From: Hyposmocoma kahamanoa
Lineage: Eukaryota > Arthropoda > Insecta > Lepidoptera > Cosmopterigidae
DNA: 64,000 nucleotides
NCBI RefSeq assembly: GCF_003589595.1
Contig: NW_020653852.1
Coordinates: 852,737 to 916,736 of the forward strand
Direction: 5' to 3'
Shown: positions 56,161 through 64,000 of the stretch, in pieces
Numbering within the stretch: position 1 is the stretch's first letter
How the letters are laid out: each line of letters begins with the position of its first letter
Made by a program: the position numbers and the translations under genes
The notes under the pieces: generated by a model
What the model was told of the DNA's origin: nothing
The model's database searches: none
The model's input: the letters and a program-made list of their open reading frames with translations, nothing else

Positions 56161-56914
56161 AGATGAGACTATCAGCATGAACAGCATTGAAATTCTGTTA
56201 ATTGTTTTGAATAGCATACATGCTTGTGTTGCATATCGTAAGCAACGAAAATATATCGGTAACATGAACGACAGGTATATCGACTAGCACAACACTATTT
56301 GAAAACGTCAAAACAAAATCACCTAATTCTGAACGGCTAAAAAACAATCTGAGTTGTAATGAGGAATTCGGATGCACGCGTATAAAATAATTAAAAGTTA
56401 CTTGGCCTGATACCCAAAAGCGTTACAGTTTATTGTTGTAAGTTCCTTAACATTCCATATATATATTTATCCACACAGCACATAAGTAGTCAAACACTAC
56501 AAGTGCAGTTAGACTACCGCCAACCAATATCGCAATGTGCGCGAAAATACTACATTTGAACATTTTAGGTTGCATTTAGAGAATAATTTAATATATAACC
56601 TCAAATATGTTACAATATCAGAACCATTCGTGTTTAAATAGTACGGCTCCAGGTACCTAATAAAACAATCCATTGTCTGGATAAATGTTTTGGTTGGTTT
56701 TTGCGTCTTAGCCAACTTACAAGTAACAATTGGTTTTGTTACTTTCACTCAGTGTTTTTCAAACTGTGATATGTGACCTCCTGGGTTCCCTAGGTGGTGG
56801 TCTTTGGAATTAATTGCAAATAGGGTCGCGAATATTTCAGTGTTGGGTAGGTGAGGTACCAAGGGGGACCCAAAGGGCGGTATTTAGGATGTTTAACAAC
56901 AAATTGTCAGTGGA

Positions 56915-57010
56915 GAATGAATGCTTCCCAATTAAGAGGTCGACGGCTGGAGTCCTTGCGGTGGCATGTACCTACCTACGACTTTAATTTCCTCTCATAC
57001 GACTTACGAC
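56915..57010 (+). mobile_element. SINE-H fragment
   Basis: AATTAAGAGGTCGACGGCTG, then GGTGGCATGTACCTACCTAC and GACTTTAATTTCC. Confidence 0.6.
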
Positions 57011-57059
57011 ATACTACGACTTTAATTTAAATTAAATGAGAGGAAATTGAAGTATCAAT

Positions 57060-57126
57060 TATAATAATATAATAACGCACACACTCAACATAGCCCCGCA
57101 CTAGGGAAACCCTGTGTCGCGGGTGC
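57060..57126 (-). mobile_element. SINE-A 3' end fragment
   Basis: ACGCACACACTCAACATAGC, then CCCGCACTAGGGAAACCCTG and GTGTCGCGGGTGC. Confidence 0.75.
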
Positions 57127-57515
57127 AGTTTGAAAATCGCTATTGAAGATGTTGTTATGTATTTACAATATAATATACAGGAAAGGTCAGTTTTTCTAAA
57201 CTGCGATGATTCACTATTATTCAAAGAGACATTTATAAGGTACACCAGCTCCAAGATTGTATTTGATTTAACAAACAATGCGTAATTGTTAGATTATCGT
57301 TTCTGTTTCTTTTTATAATAAGTGGTCAATACATAACATAAAAGTTCTTAATGATATTTATATAATAATAGTATTTACATAAAATAGTAAATATAAAGAC
57401 ATTTTGTTGTGGTCAAGACCAGTTTTCACTCTGTTCTAAAAATTGTAACACATGACGAGCATTTTTTCTATTTAATAAAAAACTATATTTTTACATATCG
57501 AATTCTTAGATTTTC

Positions 57516-57690
57516 GCGATTGTACACATAGGAAATGACACTATTTTTCCCGATTTAAATCGCGTATATTTGTTTTTTCAAACAAACCAACGTTTCGGGC
57601 CCTTTACAGGTCCCATGGTCACGGTTGAATAGATCGAAACGTCGGTTTGTTATATGTATACGCGATTTAAATCCGGAAAAATAGTCACCG
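57516..57690. repeat. foldback C, clearest palindrome
   Basis: The left arm runs GATTTTCGCGATTGTACACA (distal), ACTATTTTTCCCGATTTAAA and CAAACAAACCAACGTTTCGG. The right arm returns GAAACGTCGGTTTGTT and GATTTAAATCCGGAAAAATA. The centre is around TCCCATGGTCACGG. Confidence 0.82.
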
Positions 57691-57789
57691 CATCGCGTTT
57701 GTATCGCTGCTAAAAGTGACCATGTGTAACCGCTCTTAATGAAACTACTTGCTTGACTGTCAGCCGTTACAATAATACCATTTTTAATA

Positions 57790-58058
57790 AAAAAAATAAA
57801 CCATCTTCAAAAGATTGTGCTATCATAGATCTATTTGCCAAGTTTTCTTGAAAACGATTAACGGAAAGTGGTTGAAATCCAATAAACCGGATTCAGCCCC
57901 TAGTTTGCCATCCTTAGACGTGGAATCGTTTCTTCAAATTTAAATGGGACCAATCATGAGGTACCCTCTTTCCAACAAAAAAGAATCATCAAAATCGGTT
58001 CACAAATGCGTAACATAGCATCAAATAAAAAAATCCTCCTCTTTGAAAGTCGGTCAAA
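57790..58058 (-). repeat. repeat D copy
   Basis: Landmarks are GCCAAGTTTTCTTGAAAACG, CCGGATTCAGCCCCTAGTTT, GGTACCCTCTTTCCAACAAA and TTTGAAAGTCGGTCAAAAA. Confidence 0.78.
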
Positions 58059-58061
58059 AAA

Positions 58062-58130
58062 TTTACTCCATTTAGATCAGAAAAATACTCTCGTTTTCGA
58101 TATCTAGTAATCGCAAAAACCTAAAAACTC
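58062..58130 (+). repeat. foldback C, distal arm fragment
   Basis: CCATTTAGATCAGAAAAATA, then AATCGCAAAAACCTAAAAAC. Confidence 0.5.
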
Positions 58131-58204
58131 TACACTCGAGCTAATAAAGATTTATGTCGTGTTTAAATGTGTTGGTTTAATAAAACACCATATTTGCGCC
58201 TTTT

Positions 58205-58330
58205 GTTCTGAAAAGGTGCGGTGATAGCGTAGTAAGTAAGACAACGGTTTCTTTTTAATTGAGAGGACGACGGTTCGAATCCCTGCAGCGACATGCACCT
58301 ATGGTTTTAATATACTAAATTACGATAATA
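58205..58330 (+). mobile_element. SINE-H copy
   Basis: The tRNA-like head has GGTGATAGCGTAGTAAGTAA, then GAGAGGACGACGGTTCGAAT (B box) and GACATGCACCTATGGTTTTA. Confidence 0.72.
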
Positions 58331-58418
58331 ATAATAACCAGACTACTCTACTAAAATAGCTGGTCTCAATCTAGGAAATTCTCTAAATACAAGTCATTTC
58401 CAAATTGGTTCTAAGTCC

Positions 58419-58638
58419 AGGGAACTACTGCCACCTTACCTATTTCTGCCGCCAAGCAGTAATGGGAACATTACTGTGTTTCGGTTATAAACGTTAATGG
58501 TGCTGTTGAAATTACAGGCACACGGTACTTTCAGTGGCACTGCAACTGTTATAGACAGGCGTGTCGCTTACAACCAGGCGCACGACTTACTCGGCCCGTT
58601 ACTTAGTATCAAAAAAATAAAATTTTATAAAAACTCAA
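58419..58638 (+). repeat. repeat B, directly before mariner
   Basis: CCAGGGAACTACTGCCACC, CTGCCGCCAAGCAGTAATGG, CACTGCAACTGTTATAGACA and an A-rich tail ending at the TA target of the mariner element. Confidence 0.8.
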
Positions 58639-58641
58639 ATA

Positions 58642-59874
58642 CGAGGCGTGTCCGTAAAATAAGTTCCACGAATTTTTTTCACATCAAAAAACTGGTTTAT
58701 TTGCAAAGAATAGTACATTTTTGGAAAGTTCAGGCTTTCTTTTATTTTTCTACATAATCGCCGTTGCGTTGTATGCATTTCTGCATTCGAGGCACCCACT
58801 TTTTCAAACCAGAGTCATAGAACTCTGCCGCCTGTCCGTGTAGAAAACTAACAACCGCGTTTTGCACCTCCTCATCTGTCTGGAATTGGGTTCCGCCAAG
58901 GTTTTTCTTCAACTCGGGGAAGAGATGGAAGTCACTTGGTGCTAAGTCTGGGCTGTAGGGTGGGTGAGACACCATTTCCCATCCAAATCTTTCGATGAGG
59001 GCTGTGGTTCGATTGGCGGTGTGCGGTCGGGCGTTGTCATGGTGAAAACGCACTCCTTTTGTCAGTATTCCTCTTCTCTTGTTCTGAATTGCACGTCTAA
59101 GCTTATTTAAGGTCTCACAGTACCGGTCAGCATTGATTGTTGTCCCGCGAGGCATAAACTCGCACAACAATACGCCCTTTCGATCCCAAAAAACGGTAGC
59201 CATGATTTTCCCGGCAGACAGGATTTGTTTGAACTTCTTTGCTCTTGGCGACGAAGGGTGCTTCCACTGCTTTGATTGCTCCTTTGTTTCCGGTGTGGTG
59301 TAGTGTACCCAGGTCTCGTCACCAGTAACAATAAGGTCCAGAAATTCCTCTTCGGTTGTTCCGTGAAAAGCAAGAAATTCTTGGGCCGCTTCAACTCGCT
59401 GTCGCTTGTGGTCTGCAGTGAGCATTTTTGGTACCCATCTTGCGCAGACCTTTGAATAGCCTAAATGTTCAGTCAAAATCTTGTCAATTGTGGTTTTGCT
59501 GACCTCCGGAATCTTTTCGCACAGTTCCCGAACTGTAGTCCGTCGATCTTCAAGCATTGCCGCTTCGACTTTGGCAATTGTTTCGTCGGAAACCGATGGC
59601 CGCCCTGCACGGGCTTCGTCGTGGACGTCTGTTCGGCCATTTTTAAAGTCCCTGACCCATCTGCGCACCATCCCAGAGCTCATACACTCTTCTCCATACA
59701 CTTGACAAAGTTCTTCGTGAATTTCCTTCGCTGATTTCTGCTGATTTCTGAGGCTAGCAAGGTGAGGGATTGGAGTGGGGGAACCAAACAACCTGCCTCT
59801 GTTGCCTGGTCGCGCATACAAACGATCCTAGCGCCAGTGGTAGCCCGTGGAACTAATTTTACGGACACGCCTCG
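58642..59874 (-). mobile_element. mariner transposon, complete at both ends
   Basis: A 1,233-bp Tc1/mariner element. Terminal inverted repeats lie at 58642-58670 (starts CGAGGCGTGTCCGTAAAAT) and 59846-59874 and match at 28 of 29 positions. The target dinucleotide TA stands outside both ends (58640-58641 and 59875-59876). It encodes one transposase on the minus strand. The near-identical ends suggest a fairly young insertion. It sits between a repeat-B tail and a SINE-G. Confidence 0.96.
58742..59821 (-). CDS. mariner transposase, DD34D
   Basis: A 359-codon uninterrupted frame encoding the enzyme that binds the element's ends and moves it by cut and paste into TA sites in the nucleus. An N-terminal paired-type helix-turn-helix region spans about residues 30-115, with the linker motif GRPS at 73-76. 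The signature WVPKMLT is at 129-135. The catalytic triad is D168 (in VTGDETWVHY), D262 (in HHDNARPHTA) and D297 (in YSPDLAPSDFHLF), with 34 residues between the last two, the DD34D spacing of true mariners. Typical length is about 345-350. Residues 1-29 do not look like a normal mariner N-terminus, and a 10-bp tandem duplication (59731-59750) lies in this region, so the first helix may be damaged and the start is uncertain. Only about 25 bases separate the ATG from the terminal repeat. Whether the protein is active cannot be told. Confidence 0.95.
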   Translation of the reverse strand: MYARPGNRGRLFGSPTPIPHLASLRNQQKSAKEIHEELCQVYGEECMSSGMVRRWVRDFKNGRTDVHDEARAGRPSVSDETIAKVEAAMLEDRRTTVRELCEKIPEVSKTTIDKILTEHLGYSKVCARWVPKMLTADHKRQRVEAAQEFLAFHGTTEEEFLDLIVTGDETWVHYTTPETKEQSKQWKHPSSPRAKKFKQILSAGKIMATVFWDRKGVLLCEFMPRGTTINADRYCETLNKLRRAIQNKRRGILTKGVRFHHDNARPHTANRTTALIERFGWEMVSHPPYSPDLAPSDFHLFPELKKNLGGTQFQTDEEVQNAVVSFLHGQAAEFYDSGLKKWVPRMQKCIQRNGDYVEK

Positions 59875-59907
59875 TATTAACATCTCGCTGATGGTGAAGA
59901 AAGAATG

Positions 59908-60165
59908 CCGTGGTAGCCTAAGGGTTTGTCCTACTGCCTCTCAAGCAGAAGCCGCGGGTTCGAATCCGCGTTTGCGCTTCTGAGTTTTGGGAATTGACGT
60001 AGAAAAAATATAAATTTTACTATGTTTAAGATTCATTGCCCTTGGAAAAAGAGTGAGGTCACCAACCCGCATCGGGCCAGCGTGGCGTAAACCCTCACTT
60101 GAAAGGAGACCTGTGCCCAGCATTGGGACGTTTAAATGGATTGATGATGATGATGGTGGTGGTAA
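59908..60165 (+). mobile_element. SINE-G, full copy
   Basis: The head GCCGTGGTAGCCTAAGGGTT with B box GGGTTCGAATCCGCG. The body has CGGGCCAGCGTGGCGTAAAC and AAAGGAGACCTGTGCCCAGC, and the end is a GATGATGATGGTGGTGG microsatellite tail. Confidence 0.85.
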
Positions 60166-60815
60166 AGAAAAACATTTTGATGAAATCTGCATTTCAAAAT
60201 ACGCAAATATAACGCTATGATGATTTATAATTATGTTTCAACTTCCAAACAATTTTTGTTTAAATTCTATAGGTAGTAAGAACATCTGCAAAGTTAATTA
60301 ATACACGTTCACTTAAAAAGTAAAATTATGTCGATGGCCTTCATTAATAAGTAATAGAAGCTTCTACGTGTCTCTAACTAAAAAACTCACACAATTTAAA
60401 CAAGTTGTTTGCTAATTAATTTCCGTCTTGTATATTTTTCTTCCTTCACAATACAACATTTAATCTCCACCTCCATTATTTCCGCGTCGGTCAGCAATAC
60501 GCTACTGCTGACTGCCAGCCACGACGCTTACTTTGAGAAAAATCTTTCCTCAAGTCGGAGAAACAAAGAAAGTTGGCGAATTCGATTTGCTTGTAGTTTT
60601 TGCTTCCACCAACTCGTTAGTTTTTTTTTATGTAGTTGCTGAAGTCTGTGTTAGATTAGGTTTATACTCGCATCATACGTCTTCCTCCATTTTTGATGCT
60701 ATATCGGAGAGCACTTTTCGAGTAAATGTTGAGTTACGCCATCAAAGCGTTTTTGAAAATTCCTGTTACATATTGATGGCTTTCTAGGATAGCAGCCTAC
60801 CGTCAAATCACCTCG
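60166..60815. other. no gene seen
   Basis: Short overlapping frames around 60409-60787 have no recognisable domain. Confidence 0.3.
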
Positions 60816-60817
60816 AC

Positions 60818-60868
60818 CGGGTCAATGTAGAAAATCTAAATTTCTTCTGAGTTGAGTTGAGTTGAGTT
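60818..60868 (+). repeat. SINE-F fragment and GAGTT microsatellite
   Basis: CGACCGGGTCAATGTAGAAA (SINE-F post-B-box region) runs into four GAGTT units at 60850-60868. Confidence 0.6.
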
Positions 60869-60877
60869 CTAATTTTT

Positions 60878-61270
60878 TCTGAGTGTTCGATCTTTGTATT
60901 AATAATTATAACAAACTAGTGGAGTAATTTCACAAAAAATAATTGAATGTCAATTCAATAAAAATTTAATTAATACAGTGAATAGCGACATCTCTCGCCA
61001 GGACTGGTAGCTGTAAAGGTACTAACTGGGTGATAAATCTGTCAAAGATTTCTCATAGATGGCGCTACGACTAAAAAGTCGGTGAAAGACCAAGTACAAA
61101 GACACGACGCAAGCACATAGAAAAATTCGTGAGGTCCGTTGGTTCGTTCCGTGGCTTAGTTGGTATAGCGTCTGCCACGGTATGCAAGAAGACGTCGGTT
61201 CGAATCCGACCGGATCGAAGGAATTTTTTCTGAGTGTTTTTTCTGAGTGTTCGATCTTTGTATTAATAAT
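60878..61270 (+). mobile_element. SINE-E with repeated ends (dimer-like)
   Basis: The best SINE-E: ATAGATGGCGCTACGACTAA, A box TGGCTTAGTTGG (61152-61163) and B box GGTTCGAATCC. The tail motif CTGAGTGTTCGATCTTTGTA appears both upstream (about 60885) and downstream (about 61243), about 358 bp apart, implying a head-to-tail dimer or a unit with direct terminal repeats. At the 3' end TTTTTTCTGAGTG is itself locally duplicated. Confidence 0.8.
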
Positions 61271-61400
61271 TGTAGAAAATCTAATTTTTCCGTATAGTCT
61301 CGGTTCCGGGTGTTTGTGATTCGTTGTTTCCAATTTCCAAAGCACAATTACTTACTTTGGGATCAAAGCAACGTACGTGATGTTGTCTAATATTTATTGT
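61271..61400 (+). mobile_element. SINE-F body
   Basis: GTAGAAAATCTAATTTTTCC, GGTTCCGGGTGTTTGTGATT and GTGATGTTGTCTAATATTTA. Joined directly to the SINE-E tail. Confidence 0.7.
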
Positions 61401-62486
61401 CATTACCTAATCCATCAGGAAGATGGTTTACAAAAAAACTTCTTATTGGTTCTTATTCGTCCCGTCACCTGGATTAAAGAAAGAGCTCGCCCAGAAGATT
61501 GAGTCGCACCTCAAAGACTGTATCCGAAACACAGTCCCAGGCAAGATACTCCATTTTTGGGCTGTGCGCATAATAAAGGATAAGACGATAAGCGCTTAGT
61601 ACACCTCAACGTATGTATGGTATCTCGCCGTACATTTTGCTTCCCGAATGTTTACGATTGAGACCTATGGCCTAAAACATCTTCTGAGAATTGCACTACA
61701 GCAACCTTTACCTAACTCCAATTTTCCAGATAGATAATAAACTCGTGTAAGTGCCGACAATCAGATACAAGAAATACATCTGCGGTTCTCCTCGATTACG
61801 TCGCAATCACTCGGGCAGCTCGGGCGAAGGAACAATGTTTTTATTCAATATCTCAAATTGATCACGTCACACATAATTTGTTCCAACAAAAATATTGTTA
61901 TCCGAGACTATCTTTTGTTGAGGAGACGATGATATCACCAAGGACTTAGATAAAACCTTTCCAAATATGTTCGTAAATAATGAGATCTTATTTGAGCTCA
62001 CAAGTTACTCTTGGACCTTGAATTAGTAGAATCAATGTTGACGTTTGATGTCAATGAGCCTGTTGCCAGTACCAATAATTACATCTTTGAAATTCCGAAA
62101 CGTGACCCAGGGTTAAAAAGGAAGGAGTTGGATTAGGTATTAGTTCACGACACTGACTCAATGCGGGATGGGGACTTCACACCGTCTTCCATAATTATGC
62201 AAGTTTCTTCACAATGCGCGTATGAAACTAATACCAATCAAACTATTAACATATGTTCTAAATTACGACAGTAAATAAAATATGGCGGAATTGAGACAAT
62301 TTAAAAGTTCTAGAAATTACTGAATTGTGAATTACGGAATTATTTTTATTTAGTTATCCACTTTTAGGCAATAACTGAAATTTATTAGTCCCATCCAGTT
62401 TGAGAGGTATTACTACGTATTCACAAATACAAGTAAATTAAAAATTAAAGTCATAAGCACAGGCATTCCCTAGTGTCGTCTTTCGT
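61401..62486. other. no gene seen
   Basis: About 1.1 kb without a recognised repeat or exon. Confidence 0.3.
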
Positions 62487-62663
62487 GACGTGAGAGTTTA
62501 GCTTTGTGAGTATAGATGAGGAGGACACGTGTTCGATTCCCGGAGAAAAGTGTGATTATGGAAATGACGACTGATAGGGGGAGAGTGGAAGAAAAACACA
62601 TGTTGTGCCGACCCCACCTAGCATGGCATAGTAACAGGAAGAAGAAGAAAAAGAAGATAGTAA
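62487..62663 (+). mobile_element. SINE-K with GAA-rich tail
   Basis: A B-box-like GTGTTCGATTCCCGGAG, then TGTGCCGACCCCACCTAGCA and a tail GGAAGAAGAAGAAAAAGAAG. This layout is familiar from lepidopteran SINEs. Single copy in the window. Confidence 0.65.
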
Positions 62664-62999
62664 ATTAATTTAGTTGTTCAGGTACTAGTAGTACAGGGAT
62701 TTTTGTTGGAGACCAAGTAATTGATATAATTGTCTGGTACATTACTATTAAATGTCATGATTCCACCACCAGACAACTAGAAATAGATTGTACACGACAA
62801 TATGAGCCTTTAGCCAATGATACTCGGAAGACTCCAACTAACATGGATACTGTGTACGTGAAACCGGGAGTCTTGGAAAATCATTAGTAGGAGAGCCTAC
62901 CTCAAACAACAGAATTAAATAATTATAAAATTAACATTCTTAGACTAGCATCTTAGTACATTTTCAAAAATGTAATTTATATAATGAACAACAATAAAT
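62664..62999. other. no gene seen
   Basis: No recognised repeat; a small palindromic GTACTAGTAGTAC lies near 62681-62693. Confidence 0.3.
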
Positions 63000-63405
63000 T
63001 CTTCATAAAAATTGTGATAGACGTAACATTTATGCGAGGAATAAAAATAAACTTGCTGTTTTTGACAGACGTCTTCACAAAGTCATAAATTCATTTAAAG
63101 AGCATGTTTACACTTTTAGAACAAGATTCCGGTTGATATTCAAAATTTGCCATTTACGAGGTTTAAATCTATAGTGACATAAAAACTTTATACTAAAGGT
63201 CATTACACTTCTGCGTACTTGTATGACAATATTCAATGCTAGTTACCCGTTCAGCTCTTGCCGCTTGTTTCGAATTATGATATTTAAATAGTAAATCATA
63301 AATGTTAACAAATGGTAATTTACAAAGAGCGACCCTTAGAGTTTCTTGCTCATTCTTCTCACGGGAATCTGCTTTACGAATGAATAGAGTTTAATGAATG
63401 CAATG
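63000..63405 (+). mobile_element. LINE-J 3' end, subfamily 1, broken frame
   Basis: Colinear with 2050-2470: AATAAAAATAAACTTGCTGT, CTTCACAAAGTCATAAATTC, GATTCCGGTTGATATTCAAA, and UTR TAGAGTTTCTTGCTCATTCT. Small indels break the frame. Confidence 0.8.
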
Positions 63406-63504
63406 ATATTATCTTATAATTTGCTTATCACATTTTTACAAGAGAGTGATAGAATGCTTGCTGGTTATGGACTTCAGTGTTTTCTTTATGATTACCAAGT
63501 GACA

Positions 63505-63725
63505 GGGATTACTGCCACCTTACCTATTTCTGCCGCGAAGCAGTAATGTGAGTAGTGAAATTACAGGCACATGGGACCTCTCAACTTATGTCTAAGGGGA
63601 TGGGCGCAGTCGTAATGCCCTCAGATCTTTACGATTTAAAGATCTGAGTGGCACTGCAACTGTTATGGACATTTGTGTCACTTACTACCAGGCGCATGAC
63701 TTGTTCGTCCCGTCACTTGATGTCA
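63505..63725 (+). repeat. repeat B, left arm of abutting pair
   Basis: ATTACTGCCACCTTACC, GTGAAATTACAGGCACATGG and CGTCCCGTCACTTGATGTCA. Confidence 0.82.
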
Positions 63726-63734
63726 TAATAATAA

Positions 63735-63985
63735 AGGCTACCCATAACAGTTCTAGTACCACTCAGAGCTTTAAGTCGCAAGGACCTGAGGGGCACAGCA
63801 TTTGCATCTGTCACTCTGAGCATATAGTTGAAAAAGCCCATGTACCTGTGGTTTCACCAGCATCCTTGCCCTTGTAAGCTGGAACGTAGAACACATTACC
63901 AGTTGGCGGCAGAAATAGGTAAGGTGGCAGTACTTCCCTGGACGAAATCCTTCATGAGGAGCTCTACTGCTACTTGTATTGTGGT
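63735..63985 (-). repeat. repeat B, right arm of abutting pair
   Basis: It starts about 10 bp after the left copy, tail to tail: CCCATAACAGTTCTAGTACC, GCCCATGTACCTGTGGTTTC and GAGCTCTACTGCTACTTGTA. The sequence after it (to 64000) follows the B-long extension seen at 43180 and runs out of the window. Confidence 0.82.
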
Positions 63986-64000
63986 GTAAGGATTTGACAA

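Larger units (their letters stand above)
44409..56749. other. transposon-poor block, probable regulatory or intronic DNA
   Basis: Over about 12 kb I find only a foldback-C arm (56083-56160) and a tandem repeat, whereas flanking DNA carries a repeat every few hundred bases. GC-rich patches occur near 47390-47560, 49440-49620, 50600-50700, 52790-52830, 54170-54250 and 54690-54740. No exon could be established; open frames (for example 45911-46156, 46104-46376, 48073-48378 minus) have no recognisable domains. The pattern suits a large intron or intergenic region of a developmental gene, but this is inference. Confidence 0.5.
56750..57142. mobile_element. possible hAT-like remnant
   Basis: The left end CAGTGTTTTTCAAACTGTG resembles the common hAT terminus CAGTGTTTCTCAAAC. 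The right end TTTGAAAATCGCTA is a weak inverted match (about 15/17). No matching 8-bp duplication was found, and the interior is interrupted by SINE-H and SINE-A pieces. Confidence 0.4.

Noticed and set aside
59107..59394. Second minus-strand frame inside the transposase
   Set aside because: Shifted-frame shadow with no domain.
59465..59734. Open frames on the plus strand through the mariner
   Set aside because: They are antisense shadows of the transposase; the minus frame carries all the conserved motifs.

Overview
Organism and character. The window is nuclear DNA of an insect, most likely a moth or butterfly. It is AT-rich, has no operons or compact coding, and much of it is transposon debris. 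Several repeat types are ones I associate with Lepidoptera: tRNA-derived SINEs with clear A and B boxes, jockey-type LINE tails ending in a short GAATTT array, and a repeat beginning ACCGACTT...GGAGGAGG. Two short (CCTAA)n runs match the insect telomere unit. No host protein-coding gene can be supported. The only long coding sequence is a 359-codon mariner transposase at 58742-59821 (minus strand).

Family names used here (mine, not database names). SINE-A (A box TGGCCGAACGG), SINE-E (TGGCTTAGTTGG), SINE-F (TGGTCGAGTGG), SINE-G (GCCGTGGTAGC...), SINE-H (GAGAGGTCGACGG...), SINE-I (GGTTCGGTTCCC...) and SINE-K (GAA-rich tail). Repeat B is about 300 bp and ends CGTCCCGTCACTT...A(n). Foldback C is a palindrome built on CGAAACGT. 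Repeat D is the ACCGACTT...GGAGGAGG unit. LINE-J is the jockey-like LINE 3' end. Pair-L is a repeat of about 480 bp seen twice. MITE-M is a 286-bp element with 8-bp target duplications.

Layout. 1-1.1 kb is mostly unique. 1.1-44.4 kb is a dense, nested, two-strand mixture: at least ten repeat-B copies, SINEs A/E/F/G/H/I, LINE-J 3' ends, broken reverse transcriptase pieces (2.7, 8.9, 17.5, 22.2, 34.9 kb), and several small inverted-repeat elements. The best defined are MITE-M at 4877-5162 and 19825-20111, the elements at 13194-13558, 17912-18179, 29121-29752 and 35350-35938, and a multilayer palindrome at 22.98-24.37 kb. 44.4-56.7 kb is strikingly poor in transposons and contains GC-rich patches, a 43-bp tandem repeat and a pair of Grainyhead-like palindromes 21 bp apart. 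It looks like intronic or intergenic regulatory DNA. 56.7-64 kb is again repeat-dense and holds the mariner element (58642-59874, TA-flanked, 28/29-bp matching terminal repeats), inserted between a repeat-B tail and a SINE-G.

How the parts relate. SINEs and nonautonomous elements have no proteins here and would depend on LINE or transposase proteins encoded elsewhere. Insertion order can be read in places: MITE-M landed inside one arm of an older foldback, SINE-A landed inside a repeat-B copy at 42.76 kb and inside a SINE-E at 27.26 kb, and mariner landed at the tail of a repeat B. All family assignments come from reading the sequence by eye; no alignment or database search was run.
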